Assembly (NCBI GenBank): GCA_014607495.2
Contig: CP053156.1
Span: 13,764,001 to 13,828,000 of the forward strand
Direction: 5' to 3'
Source of the DNA: Carposina sasakii
Lineage: Eukaryota; Arthropoda; Insecta; Lepidoptera; Carposinidae
Length of the DNA: 64,000 nt
Made by a program: the position numbers and the translations under genes. The notes beneath the pieces were generated by a model. That model saw only the letters and a program-made list of their open reading frames with translations. It was not told where the DNA came from and made no database searches. Shown piece by piece: positions 21,277 through 32,832 of this stretch. The stretch's first letter is position 1; each line of letters starts with the position of its first letter.

Positions 21277-21478
21277 CGTCGGGGATAGTGCAAATCCGCG
21301 AATCTACCTTACGTAAAGTCCGCGTATCTGCAATAAATTTTGTTTTACAGGGGAAGGTTAAAACTTCATAAGTTTCTTATTTAGAGTGGATTGCACGCGA
21401 AAGCTTAAATTAGCTACCGTGTGTCAGATACGCGGAATTATCCAATGCCAGTTACGCGGATTTGCACTATCCCCGACG
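21277..21478. mobile_element. Inverted-repeat MITE, 202 bp, perfect 24-bp ends
   Basis: Ends begin CGTCGGGGATAGTGCAAATC, are perfectly inverted for 24 bp and are flanked by ATAT on both sides. A second inner inverted pair (CGCGTATCTG / CAGATACGCG) adds to the fold. No coding capacity. Single copy in the window; the family is unknown to me. Confidence 0.85.
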
Positions 21479-21499
21479 ATATTTAAAAAAAAAACATTT

Positions 21500-21560
21500 T
21501 TACCCGACTGCGCCAGAAGGAGGGTTATGTTTGAGAGTATGTATGTATATTCCTTTGGAA
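21500..21560 (+). repeat. Fragment of an interspersed repeat (family J)
   Basis: 'tttttacccgactgcgccag' followed by (GTAT)n. The same start occurs at 51949-52010. Confidence 0.5.
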
Positions 21561-23397
21561 CGCTCAAGGGCCTATATACGGCTAGTCGCATTTGAGCTTG
21601 AGATGTATTATTATTCGTCTTGGTCGTGAGAGTGGCACTGGGTGAAAATTTTTACGCTGTCGGTTTTTTTTACGGCTTAATTACGTTGTCGTCGCCTATA
21701 TTATGAATCTGTTACAGGATTGACTTATAGACCGTAGTTAACTTCTACAACTTGATATAAAAGTATCATAATTTATAGCCGCGGAAGTCGTCATACCATT
21801 CTGGGTAAGGTACGAGTACAGTCTCAAAATACGCTGAAATTCGGCTTGCACAAACCGATTGAACATTCCGCCGAATCCAAAATTTGGCAGGACCCACATT
21901 CGGCGCAGCACTAAGTCATAACTTACAAATTTAACGACAAAAAGCCGAGCCATTTAACGTGAAATACTGCGCCAACCTTCATAAAAGTTAAGGCGAGCTT
22001 ACTGAAACGTTGTTCCTTTTATTTATGTAAGCAATTTTGAGAAAGAGTTATGAGTAGTGCGGGCTTTTATTGTGTTTGCGGGTTTTAATGTTGAATAGGC
22101 TTTTAAGGAAATTATGTTGATATATGTAACAAGTTTGTTAACACTTGACAATATGAAAGATATCGAGGGGTAATAGGCGAAGTGAGCTAAGTGCCATCAT
22201 GGACTATAGTAAATGTTTTTTGTAGTGAAAACTTATTTTTTAAAACACGTAAGTAGGTACACAAATCTATAAAAATCTACATTATTTTATGCAAACAGAT
22301 AGATAATATCTTTGTGCCATTATTTACTATTATTGCAGTGTTCAGAGTCTGCGATATTTCTTCTATAATGACGTCGATGTAAATCCCAGTTACATTACTA
22401 ACAGACCCAGCGGTAAGCTGTTAAACCTCATAATGTAGCATCTAGAGACATCTGCGGTGTTTTCACCTTCTGTAATATTAGCAAATGTATAGATAGATGA
22501 AAAATTACAGATAGAAAATCATATTTTTTTGTAAACAAAAAAGAAATAATCTATGAATTTCTTTATTACTATGTTTATAGCATGAAGCAGCGTTATAGGT
22601 ATAATCAAAATCCATTAAGTCCTAATGTGATCATATTAAATAATGTTAAAGCGCTGTGGATTTCGGTAAATAAAATGTTTTAAAACATTTACAAAGCAGC
22701 CAGTGGTAGTTCAAAATACTTTATTTAAGAAAAAAATTACGCAATACCATATATAAGATTACAAAAAAAAAACATACAGACAAAAAGCTTTAATCCCCCC
22801 CTTTACTCGTACTTCAGCACAAAGATATCAAAGCACTCAGCACAACAAAGAAAGAACTTTCATAAAAATAATGCGCTCAAATTAATCTCTGTTTATTTGC
22901 ATCAAGGGCCGCGCCTGTTAATTTGTGTAGCAGATGAAAAGTTAAGCTATTAGGGCTTTGGGCTCATGGAGCAACCATAGAGAAGAGGTGATGTAACCAT
23001 TTACTTTAGTGACGAGCATTGTCCGTTTCATAGAATAGTTCCTATGCGTGATTTCGGAACTAACATTTTTTATATGCAGTGCAATAGAAAATATCGTCAT
23101 ACACATAGTAAATAGCGCCATCATCCATCGGAACTATACGTCGAAACGAACTCTGGAAGCATGTGGGTATTTCAAGGAAAAAATGGTCAGGCTGGCAATT
23201 TGAACTGGTTTTCATTTAACCTATAAAGTTCCACGTGGCTTGGTTAAGGAGAGCCTCGCTGCTTCTCAGGCACGAATACAGCAATCTAAAGAATCCAATG
23301 GGAAATATTTTAGTTTTTTTAATACGTTTGCATCAGAGCCCTGCCCTGTCATATAACAAGCAGCTAGTTTCTTAAATAACATACATACCGGGTGTTT
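21561..23397. other. Unassigned
   Basis: AT-rich. No coding or repeat signal recognised. Confidence 0.4.
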
Positions 23398-23760
23398 TTT
23401 TGTGGCCACCTTTAACGAAGGGTACGTATTCTATACATGAAATAAAGTAAGTTTATGCCAAAAAAAAAATGCTGGGATTTTTTTTTTTTAAATTTTAAAT
23501 TCCTCGATCGTGCGAAATTTATAGTGTCTAGTGTTTATGTTAGTTTTTTTATAGACAGATATTAATTATTTTTCGTGAAAAAATCCTGCTACGCGCGTCT
23601 ATGTGCATTTATGCAAAAAACGCAGTCTATTTACTCAACTTTGGACCCTAATATTTTGGAAACCAGACACTTCCCAGGTATGCTTCCATGGAGAAAAATG
23701 ATCGTGATGATGAGGAGATTCCGTAGTTTTCGGGAACATTGACGACCAAAAATCATTCTG
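23398..23760 (+). mobile_element. MITE family D, complete copy 1 (363 bp)
   Basis: Starts CCGGGTGTTTTTTTGTGG, ends in the family's 'ccaaaaatcattctg', with TA on both sides. It contains 'ccttcg'-type 'aacgaagggtacgtattcta', 'agacagatattaattatt', 'cttccatggagaaaaatgat' and 'gatgaggagattccgtag' in order. Five copies are in the window. No coding capacity; Tc1/mariner-like ends. Confidence 0.85.
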
Positions 23761-23780
23761 TATATACATTACATAATTTT

Positions 23781-23837
23781 GGCTGTGTTTCCAAAATGGG
23801 GTAGCTAGAACTGCTGGATTATAGAGGATATCCTTAC
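23781..23837 (+). repeat. Family B end fragment
   Basis: 'ggctgtgtttccaaaatggg' and 'gtagctagaactgctgg', then unique sequence. Confidence 0.65.
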
Positions 23838-24379
23838 AAAATATTTTTTTAACTTAAGGTAAAACATCGCATGCTGGCTATTTTATCCGCACAAAATAAT
23901 GCGCGTATTGTAGTGTGTAGTACCTACTGTAGCCGACATGGTAAGTCGCGAGTGACTAGATTTATTATCACAGCTTCTGTGTGGATCTGCTCCATGTTCG
24001 TTCTGGCCCTTTTTTCGCAGGCCCACTCGATCTTCTAATGGACAAGACAAATTGCGGCCCTTAAGAATTAATTTAAAGGAATGCCTACAGGATCGTTTTT
24101 CATTGTCATAATGGTTTTGGTGATCCACGGGGTGTGGGCTAGAATTTTTGTTTTTGGCGGAGATTTTTAAGAAGTGAAAGGTAATTGGGGTAAGTGTAGG
24201 TCATTGGGGGGTAGAGGTCATAAAGGTGGGGGTCATTGGGGATGTCGTATATTTAGCATTCAACTTCTGGATCTTTCTCGAATGATTTTAAAATAGATAT
24301 TTTTTCCCCTTTATGATATTAGCGTAGAAAAGAAATTAACTCAGCGTAAAAGATCAGCGTATAAAAGAAGAATACAAAC
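23838..24379. other. Unassigned, with a short G-rich run at 24180-24245
   Basis: Repeats of 'ggtcattgggg' and similar G-runs give four or more G3-G5 tracts within 60 bp. No gene seen. Confidence 0.45.
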
Positions 24380-24565
24380 ATACATATAATCACGCCTTTA
24401 TCCTTTACGGGGTAGGCAGAGCACCAAGGGCCGATAGAACTACATGGAGCCCCTTCTGACCAATTTTGAGGGAATAGTTGAGATGTACAAGTTCGGTTAG
24501 TAGTGACAGGTGGTCAGCCTATCGCCTACAAAACACCAAGACCCTCTCGTCCCTCTAAGTAGATT
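24380..24565 (+). repeat. Family F interspersed repeat
   Basis: Order of blocks: 'cacgcctttatcctttacgg', 'agcaccaagggccgatagaa', 'gttgagatgtacaagttcgg', 'gacaggtggtcagcc', 'caccaagaccctc'. Four sizeable copies are in the window. The end block seen in other copies ('cccagagcagcatagaag') is missing here. Class unknown. Confidence 0.75.
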
Positions 24566-24915
24566 AATTACTATTATATATCTCTTAGCCGAATTTTATC
24601 CCTACGGAACCACAATAAATAAACTCGTTTCATATCAACCTTCACTTTTTAAAATATTTTTTTATTTTTAATTAGCCTTTGAAGAACGAACGCTGGAAGT
24701 CCGTTAATCAATTCATTTAATTTATTAAACTCTTGATAAATCGACTCGTTACGCCTTTCAAGACTTCTGTTTCGAGATTTCAAATTAATCTGCCTTTGTT
24801 TAATAATTTAGATTAAGAAAAAAGGTGAATAAAATATTGTCAAAAAATCCGTATACCCTTTGCGGATATGTTTGACTTGAAGCTATTTGACCAACCATTG
24901 AATGAAGCTTAATTT
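24566..24915. other. Unassigned AT-rich DNA
   Basis: Nothing recognised. Confidence 0.4.
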
Positions 24916-24963
24916 TAGTTAAAATACGTCAGTCAAACTATTGTTTTTGACGTATTTTAACTA
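24916..24963. repeat. Perfect 16-bp inverted repeat, family M
   Basis: TAGTTAAAATACGTCA and its exact complement, separated by 16 nt. A diverged relative with 'tttttgacgcattttgacta' is at 40576-40625, so this is probably a MITE end or core. Confidence 0.65.
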
Positions 24964-25094
24964 ATAGGTAAATAGTTAGCATAACTACTAATATGGCTGC
25001 TGGCTAATAATTAAGTCAAGTTTAGATTAACAATTCTCTTCTTCTTACTATTTTTTCAATACTCAATTATTTATTGCATTCATAAGTTCTGTGC

Positions 25095-25258
25095 TGATGC
25101 GGGGCCTTACTTGAATACCCATGTGCATGTCGTCAAAGTCGGCTAAGGAACTCATCATATCTTAGGCGATAAGCTTCATTTACATCAGCTGTCCCCGCTA
25201 TGCTAAACGATTTCCTTATGATCTTACAGTTCTGGCTAGCCATTTCGGGAATACAACT
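25095..25258 (-). repeat. Family B repeat
   Basis: Reverse-oriented blocks from 'gatgcggggcc' to 'agttctggctagccatttcg', with 'tccccgctatgctaaacg'. Little is missing. Confidence 0.75.
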
Positions 25259-26405
25259 AAGTTTATATGTATATAACCATATTCATGCATGCAACTCAAT
25301 CAGCAGATTTTACGACCATAGATTACCGAAAACATAGATATATTTTATCGCAAATGTCTATCAGCATCGATTCATATCACTACACATTGGTGACACATCG
25401 ATATCTTGCCCCCACTGTCATCTAGCTGTCGCCACATTATCCGCCACTTTATGACTACACAGTCACAATGTCCATCCGTTATATAACATATATCGTTGTA
25501 AATTTAACTGTTATTGTTATAACTAACAGTTAAAATGAACGATTATTGCCGAGACAACGAGCTCGCCTGATAAAGTCAAGATATAAACATAGATTTTATA
25601 ATATTTAGACGTGACATCTACATTGAGTTGAATTTAAATGGTGGTTCACTTTGGAGAGTGAATGCTTAATACTCGTAGTAACTGAAGTCCTTTCGAAATG
25701 GTTTGTGAAAATATAAGGAATTAATCTAAGATAATTATCGTCTTAGTTAAGTAACGCTTAAGTAATATATTACATATCAAATTAGAGCGATCGTCTTAAG
25801 ACATCAACTTCATACATATAAAAAGATAGAAAATACTATATGAGCGCTATTGTAGTGCTTGCTAAGAGTTATTTGTTATTAAGAGTTTATTGACGTAGCG
25901 TCATTTCCGAGCCTCTTACAAAAATTTGGCATCCCTTAATGTTATAAGAACTACCGCCTTTTTATAATCTATGACGAAAATTGTCTCACGCCCATCAGCC
26001 ATATCTAAAGTATTCAGTAATCAATGTAAATAAGATTAATTTATGAGTATGCCGTACGGTCTCAAAGAAGGCGACAGGCAGATAGCCGAGACTTATGGCG
26101 TCAATAATCGCTCGATAGAGACCGATGAGGATATGAACGAAGGGTTAAGAGGAGGTTCCACGTTTGTTTATTGATAGCTAATGGACTCCTTTGACTTCGT
26201 CCGGGTGCATGTTATGGTCTACTTATCCTTAAAGGACGCTCGCGACTTTGTCAAAGAAAACTACTATAATTATTTAAAAACAACTGAACAGATATCGATG
26301 AATCTCGGTAGTTGTGTAACTTATTAGATCAGTAAAGTAGTAAAACAGTAAGTGTAACTAACATCAAATTATCTTCACATATTTACGAGTACATATTTTT
26401 ACTTT
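25259..26405. other. Unassigned; GC-richer part at 26035-26230
   Basis: The 26035-26230 segment ('gtcaataatcgctcg', 'gaccgatgaggatatg') is unique and denser than its flanks. No coding frame recognised. Confidence 0.3.
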
Positions 26406-26534
26406 ACCGCGAGGTGGACGGATGACCTGGCCAAGGTTGCGGGCGTCAGTTGGATGCAGGCTGCTTCCGACCGGTCGTAGTGGAGGTTGTTGGGGGAGGC
26501 CTATGTCCAACAGTGGACTTCTCAGGGCTGTAAA
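26406..26534 (+). pseudogene. RTE-type LINE 3' coding fragment, copy 2
   Basis: Frame from 26406 reads TARWTDDLAKVAGVSWMQ, then AASDRS, an in-frame stop (TAG) and WRLLGEAYVQQWTSQGCK before the terminal stop. It is 5'-truncated and inactive. It supplies the ~18 codons missing from copy 1, so the two come from different insertions of one family. The GAT tail seen in copy 1 is absent. Confidence 0.82.
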
Positions 26535-26685
26535 TGACTTTACCTACATGCTCGTAAATAAGCCTATGTGAACTGCAAACTTTTATCAAAATCCGTTCGA
26601 TAGTTTTTGCGTGAAAGAGTAAAAAATATGACTTCTCACAAAGTATCACATTTGTAATATTAGAAATAAGTAGAATTAGCACATT
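26535..26685 (-). repeat. Possible Helitron-like/degenerate repeat fragment
   Basis: 'tatgtgaactgcaaactttt', 'atcaaaatccgttcg' and 'gcgtgaaagagtaaa' resemble the 34717-34895 and 56763-56968 elements. Boundaries are unclear. Confidence 0.4.
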
Positions 26686-26743
26686 TGTGTCGGCTGAATG
26701 GATAAGTTACGGTGTCAGACAAATGTTAGCCATTGATTGGATA

Positions 26744-26870
26744 GATCTACGCTGAGTAAACCATATTAGCAGTTGCATGAACATCGCATCATCCAGTGAT
26801 TGTATCGGTCTACGCTGCACAGGCCACATTAGCAGATTCAACTGCTCATCGCATCTCCTGCTAGTATTTC
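26744..26870. repeat. Imperfect tandem duplication, two ~63-bp units
   Basis: Unit 1 starts 'gatctacgctgagtaaacca', unit 2 'ggtctacgctgcacaggcca' at 26807. Both contain 'attagcag' and 'catcgcatc' at matching offsets. Confidence 0.65.
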
Positions 26871-27612
26871 ATAGCTGACACTCAGTCTCAAGTGCTTTGT
26901 TTATGCGTCGTAAACTTGCGGATAAGGGAGTTATTAAAAATAATGCGCTCTCTATTGCTGGTGCTACTGAAAGAGTTAAAATGTGTCTTCTTATCGGTAC
27001 GTGTAATAAAGTTTAAGTGTCTGTCGTTACGTTGTACTGCTGATATTTGTTATTGTTGGTCAATTATGTCTCGTTGGATGCTGTGGCTAAGCGGTTTTGG
27101 TTAATATTTTTTTAAAATAAAATAAAATACATAGTATTGCTAACAAAAATAAATAGATACAAATGTCTAATTCTTTACTGCACACAAGACACTACAGTAA
27201 ATACAAAGAAATTTCCAAAAGAAAAGAATACAATTTTTTTTAAAGTCCTTAGCTCTCAAACCCCTCCAAAACGTGTAGTATAGTATAGAAATAAAAATAA
27301 TACTAAGCTTTTCCAGCCTTTAACACTAAACCAGTTTCACACATTTATACGATAGTTATCTTATGGCATCATTAGTTTAGCACATCCTGCCAATTGTCGT
27401 GAATTCGTGATTAATTCTACAAAGCTGAGCACGTTACGGCTGTGGCCTTCTAAATGATTTATGTCGATGTATTTTTCTGACTACTGTATCCGATGTACGT
27501 AATAACTAATATATCATCCAATCTTGTTTATGATGTTAAGATTGATGCAGACGATTTTATGTATGGAAATAATGTGGATTTATTACCGGGCTGTTACACA
27601 TGGAATCCTGTT
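26871..27612. other. Unassigned AT-rich DNA
   Basis: Nothing recognised. Confidence 0.4.
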
Positions 27613-27772
27613 CGGGGCTTCACTAGTATACATCAGCTGCACCTCCTTCCAAGCTTGTCGTAAGAGTCGAGTAAGGAATTCGGATACGCTCAGGCAATAA
27701 GCTAGCAACTTGTCACACATCTGATCCTGCTATGCTAAACGTAGCTGTGGGATTTCCTGCCTGCATACAGCA
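27613..27772 (-). repeat. Family B repeat
   Basis: 'catcagctgcacctccttcc', 'gtcgtaagagtcgagtaagg' and 'aagctagcaacttgtca' in order. Abuts the LINE relic to its right. Confidence 0.75.
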
Positions 27773-27779
27773 GTTATAC

Positions 27780-28014
27780 GCAGTTCTTCCGTCCATGCTG
27801 CCCTTGACGGTGAGTTGTAGCCACTCTTAAACTTTTTAGCTACATCAGCTATTGGTTCTTCGAGTTATGTGCTTGCCCAATGCCGCTTTAGCTCGTTGGA
27901 CCGTTGGGCTCTGTCGGTGACCTTTGTTCGTCTATAGATCTCCACCACATTCCATTCTATCACTCTGAGAAACCCCGAGCATAGCCCTCTCCATTTCTCG
28001 CTGGTGGGAATACC
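27780..28014 (-). pseudogene. RTE-type LINE fragment, copy 3, heavily decayed
   Basis: The reverse strand encodes RRTKVTDRAQRSNELKRHWA followed by a TRRTN relic, parallel to TKITDIAQRSSKLKWQWAGH...ARRTDG of copy 1. An upstream relic of 'gagagggctatgctcggggt' matches the expected N-terminal side. Several stops and frame changes. It extends further upstream in the LINE than the other two copies. Confidence 0.7.
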
Positions 28015-28380
28015 TTTATATAAAATGTTCTATCACTGGAACTTCCATTTAAAATCTATGCCTGAAGGCTAATAAATGGGAACACACTCTAATTACAAGT
28101 GGGTCAATTTAGTTCTCAAGAATAATGCAAAAAAACAAAACGCTAGTAGCTATATGAAGCCTTACGAGGTCATAACCAGTACTAAACGACCATTCATATC
28201 TCTTAGTTCGGACAAGTTAGTGCTAGCCGGTCCGTGACCTATAGACAATAGAGTCGTTTGTCATCATCTGCTCTATGGCCGACTCTAGTTATTGTAAGTG
28301 TGACAAACAACGGAATATTTAGGACAAAGACGTAATTTAAAAGGCTATAAGGAGGCACACATTGAATCTATTCAGTTTCA

Positions 28381-28443
28381 CTAGAATACCTAAATCAGCT
28401 CCAACATCGCTCGTGCATGTCGTAAGAGTCCACTAAGGAACTC
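28381..28443 (-). repeat. Family B fragment
   Basis: 'catgtcgtaagagtccacta' and 'aggaactca', truncated on both sides. Confidence 0.6.
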
Positions 28444-30013
28444 ACATACATATAATTGGCTAAACATGGCAGTTTTCGTTCATCATTCACCATACACTTC
28501 TAGTTTCACATAGATTCATCTGTTACCAGGGATCACATCATTACAATAAGGCGAATAGAGACTTGTCAATTTTTTCAATCTATAAAAAGTCACGTAAAGA
28601 ATTAACAAAAAATTGGCTTATGGGGATGAACTACCTGGAAACGGAGGTATTATTGGATATTCTAGCGTAAGCAATGTTTCAGTTTTGCTCTGGAGTGGGA
28701 TTGAGCTATGTTTGCGCTAAAATACCCACTTTCCACTTACTCCTATTGTTATTTATATTATATAGGTACACTGAAATTGTATCTATTTATTCTCTTAGCT
28801 ATTCCTATGAGTTTAATTGTTTCATTTACTGTCTGAGCTTTTCTAAGGATCTCACTTGTACTTATTTTCTAGTTTACCCTATTATTTTAAATGGTAACTA
28901 AGGTTAGATGGCAAATTGTTAGATACGAGTAAGTAAATGAAAAATCTCTGTTGTCTATAATACAGGTTAGCCTAGTATAGACACAGAAGGACATCCTAAA
29001 TCTCCTCCTAGACCTCTCACAAAAATATTTTTTAATATGTCTGTAAGTAGCAACAATAATGCACTTGGTGAATAAAATTTCTTATTATTATAGTTTATGG
29101 GAACACAGTTCTGGGAACATAGAATAAAATAGGCATAAGTGTGTAATTTGTATGGCAAAAAATATTGCACTTCACTTAACTGCTGTACCCTACCTCTGTT
29201 GACTATGCATGTACCTGTGTTGGGTTAGGTAGAAAAAACAATATAAATTATTACCTACCTTCATAACCCACCCTTACCATTAAATTGTTCATCGAATCAT
29301 CATGTCCAACAAGATAAAAACCGTCCATAATACCAATGATCGACAACATCAAGACATGCTAAAATCGTTTCCCCTAATTCCATATAGTTACACGAAATTA
29401 GACGTCGATTCTCCAAACCGGCAAATAACATAATAAATACAGCGATCCCTCAATCAGGATAATTTCATCCATCATCGAAATTTATGCGGCCTGGTATTGT
29501 AATACTGCTGGGATGATGGAATGGTACCAAAGTGGACCGGAATGGGTCCAAATTACAGGGTGTGGGTGCAGCGAGGTGTTATTACACGCGTACCTTGTGT
29601 TTGACTTAACGAGAGATCGGTGCTTAGGTCTGCTGAACTTTGAGCTGAATCGCGGTAATGTGAGGTAACTGGTTTTGCAGAATTCAATTTGCAAAATGAT
29701 GGATATGTTGCGCGTGACCGAGGAGTTGACTAAGTTAAAATAAATACTGTGTCTTTATTTTAATATAGATATCTACATAGGCAAGGTTGAGGCAGTCATG
29801 GTATGTACCAGTGAATTTATTTCATGAACGGATTTTAACGTTCTCAGGCAGTCACGCCCAGTGGCCATAAAATCTTGTTAATATTAAGCTTCGAAAAAAA
29901 AACATCTTTGTACATTCATAGGTAGATATGATTTTAGTTCTTTCGTTATTATATCTAGAACCATATTTTCATCAGTTGCGTCTGAGTTGACTTTTTAGTG
30001 CTTCTTCTTTGAG
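28444..30013. other. Unassigned AT-rich DNA
   Basis: No gene or repeat recognised. Frames at 28674-28901 and 29482-29694 are short with no known motif. Confidence 0.4.
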
Positions 30014-30066
30014 CGGCTATGGCATCACCTTTACTATCCTGCAGTTAAGGCTATCTCATTTCGGGA
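30014..30066 (-). repeat. Family B end fragment
   Basis: 'atcctgcagttaaggctatc' plus 'catttcggga' correspond to the reverse of the family B start. Confidence 0.5.
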
Positions 30067-30347
30067 ATTTTTTTAATTAAATCCCCCAAAATTATCACTA
30101 AACACACTCGTCTGCCAAAACCAGAACACTTAACTCGTCAGCATCACCTCTTAAATACGGAAGAAAGAAAAACAACCGATAAAACATCCTTCATGTGTAA
30201 TAAATAATCATGCTAAATTCAACCATTACCTCATCTTATAAGACTCAGAATATGGCTGAGAAAAGAATTCGCGAAATAGAAACGAAAATAACGCTAGCGC
30301 CAGGAGCTTCTTAGGTGTAACTGGAGTACAAAGTCTAAATATCTACT

Positions 30348-30362
30348 TGAAGTAATGTGCCT
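30348..30362. repeat. 15-bp TSD of the GC-rich retroposon, left
   Basis: TGAAGTAATGTGCCT, exactly repeated at 30792-30806. Confidence 0.88.
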
Positions 30363-30791
30363 TTTCCACTAAAAAACCCCCATCTTCCTCCTCGCCGCCT
30401 TGTGACGGGGTTACGGGAACGCTTTCGCACACATCCGCGACCCCGCCGGCGGCAGCCGCCCGCAAGCGGCTCCATCGCGAAAGCCCGAAGGCCCTCCACG
30501 ATGGGCGCACCAGATGGTAAGGTGCGCTTCCCTCCTCGGCCTCCACTAGTACTGTAGCGTACTCAGAAGATAGGGAGAACGGCGCACCGTAATACCGGCA
30601 CTCCTCTTCTTCTGCGGTCCCACCTCCACGCGCGTCCGCAGCGGACTTGTTCAGCCCGCTGGGACCGCCCTCCTCGGGCCAGCCGGCGGCCCAAACAGGC
30701 CGGCCCTGGTTGCCTCTTAGTTTCACCGTGGGTGACCAGTCCACGGTTACTAAGCTCCCCCGCCCCGACAAGGCGGGCAACCATCGGGGGG
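30363..30791 (-). mobile_element. GC-rich retroposon of unidentified family, 429 bp
   Basis: A perfect 15-bp target duplication encloses 429 bp of strongly GC-rich DNA in AT-rich surroundings. The minus strand is open almost throughout (30343-30780, 145 codons) and encodes an Ala/Gly/Glu-rich product with EEEECRYYGAPFSLSSEYA, FGLSRWSRLR and VPVTPSQGGEEEDGGFLVEK. That peptide recalls the C-terminal ends of R1-type LINE ORFs in moths, so a truncated LINE 3' end is my best guess. A SINE is the alternative, but no pol III boxes were seen. The long TSD shows target-primed insertion. Confidence 0.72.
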
Positions 30792-30806
30792 TGAAGTAAT
30801 GTGCCT
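30792..30806. repeat. 15-bp TSD of the GC-rich retroposon, right
   Basis: Exact copy of 30348-30362. Confidence 0.88.
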
Positions 30807-31149
30807 AGCCTAATGTAGCCTATCTTTGTGTAACTATGGTATTTATGAAATAAAATTTTCTGAAAATATAGGTAGATAGCTCGAGTTTAGCTAGTCATCT
30901 CTATTTATATGTTTGACCTCTAGCTTAGAGCCTTATTGTAATACAAGTTTAGATGAAATTCGCTATTTCTTTAATGTTTGAATGAGTTTCAGTTCAAATG
31001 ATCAGCGAGTTTGATCTGAATTTAATATTTGTTACGTATATTAAATTTGGAATCTGGGTGACATATCTCGATCTCTATTGTAGCAGTTGACTATTAGCCT
31101 CTTAGATGCCTAAGATCTATTCCGAGACCTTTGCTTCAACTAAGTATTA

Positions 31150-31380
31150 AAAAATGTCTACTCCAGTTAAACCTATAAGCTCCTTGCTCCATCGAGCACT
31201 GGTGCGTTGCGGACGAGTTCCCTATCCGCAAATGTCGGCGTCCGTCGTAAATTTTTCAAAAGAGTTCTTAATCAGTCGTCAAGCGATTTACAAATTAAAC
31301 AGGGGCCGTGTTATGAAGAAATATCGCGAGACGTAAGATCCTGTTTCCGTTGTACACCCATAAAGAGGGGAAACTGAGAA
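31150..31380. other. Low-copy dense island, possible cis-regulatory DNA
   Basis: Unique, with 'cagtcgtcaagcgatttaca' and 'aaattaaacaggggccg'. A 60-codon frame from 31154 has no recognisable domain and no splice context I trust. Confidence 0.27.
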
Positions 31381-31904
31381 TAGAAGCATATTTCAGCACG
31401 TAATTAAAGGCCTATCGTTTAACCTCAATCTTATACTGCGACGTGAATTCATAAATTTTTAACTGTTTTGAAGCATTCTAGTAGGAGAAGTATATGTCAT
31501 TGTTGTTTTTTTTAAGTTGTATTTAAGTCAGTTTATGTACCTATCTACTTACATGCTCGTAGTATTCCCATCAATATTTTGACTGTTCCTAAAATATCCT
31601 GAAGAATTTAATTTGTATAAAAGAAAAGGATTAACAATAATTCTTCTCATGTTTTGAATTTAAATACTTAGGTAGGTATTATAACAAAAGAAATTAAATT
31701 ATCTATAAGCTAAACATTTGCAAAATTTTAAAGATATTCTATTCTATATAGGTACATTTTGCTGTCAAATGCCATTTTTAACGAATACCTGATTTTAAGC
31801 CTATTTTGGACGCAGTTTTATAATAGCACCGTAAAAGAATAAACGTTAACGTTAAATAAATCCTAATCACTTAAACAAGACTAAAATAACATTGAAATAT
31901 TCAA

Positions 31905-32060
31905 CATGCAATGGAAACGCGCCAACCGGAAGAAATATGGCCGCCTCACTCTCCGCAAAAAGCCCGAAAATTTCCTCATCAATTATCATTATTAGGGCTG
32001 CGTGGTAATTGAGTTTCTCGTCGTCGACGCCGGAGCTGTCAGGAGCTGATGGTGGACGTA
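31905..32060. other. Low-copy GC-richer island with homeodomain-like cores
   Basis: Contains 'catcaattatcattattagg' and 'gtggtaattgagtttc' (CAATTA/TAATTG cores) between GC-rich blocks. No repeat copy in the window and no persuasive coding frame. Confidence 0.3.
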
Positions 32061-32212
32061 ATTAGTCATATCCATACGCTTTTCGATTTTTGTCATACTT
32101 TGTCGTATTTTTCCTGGCTGTACCATAGAGGAATAAGATATCTGAGGCAGATTAAATTTGTATGTTTGTGTAGGTACGTACTTAATTTTCACTCTATTAT
32201 TAGTACATTGAA

Positions 32213-32550
32213 TCTATCTATACATATAATAAAAATGTAACGGATCGCTGTCTGTACATGGAAGATATATATGAGAAAAAATATTGTAGGAGACCTTTAT
32301 GAACGCAATAGAACACAAAACGAAGATTTTTGGCATTTTTGTCTATTTGTTGGTTTGTCTGTGCGTTTGTGCACGCTAATATCAGAAACGGCTGAACCGA
32401 TTTTGATGCAGTTTTCAGGAATTTATTGTGTCAGGTCCCACTTAACATATAGGCAACTTTTTATCTCGGGATTTTTTTTTTATCCCGGATAATTTAGACA
32501 TTTTGTTTTTTTTTTGTAGTCCACGCGGACGGAGTCGCGGACGTCCACTA
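32213..32550 (+). mobile_element. Helitron-like non-autonomous element
   Basis: Starts TCTATCTATACATATAATAA after an A. It ends with a GC-rich block able to form a short stem (GCGGAC...GTCC) followed by CACTAT, where related copies have CTAG. Internal 'accgattttgatgcag' and 'atcccggataattt' match the elements at 34717 and 56763 in reverse. No Rep/helicase coding. Confidence 0.6.
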
Positions 32551-32832
32551 TCTATTAATAAAATTAAATCAAATCGTGACTGACAGACAGTTCATTGGTA
32601 TTAAATCAGGTAGAATATTCGCACAGAACTTTACATAATAATAAGATGTTATAATTGACTATTATGTATTAGGTTTTAAGTTAGAGAAGGGTCAAAAGTG
32701 GCACCAAGTGGTTCGTGTGATAATACACATCGGCGCTGGCTAGCCAGTTCCTTTTCCTCTGTCCTTTGCTTGAACTCGGCTTGACAACTTGCCGCGTGTC
32801 TAGATTAAATTAAAATATCAAACTTTTGGATT

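Noticed and set aside
28190..28330. Possible inverted repeat around 'cgtttgtca'
   Set aside because: The complementarity is short and broken when aligned by hand.
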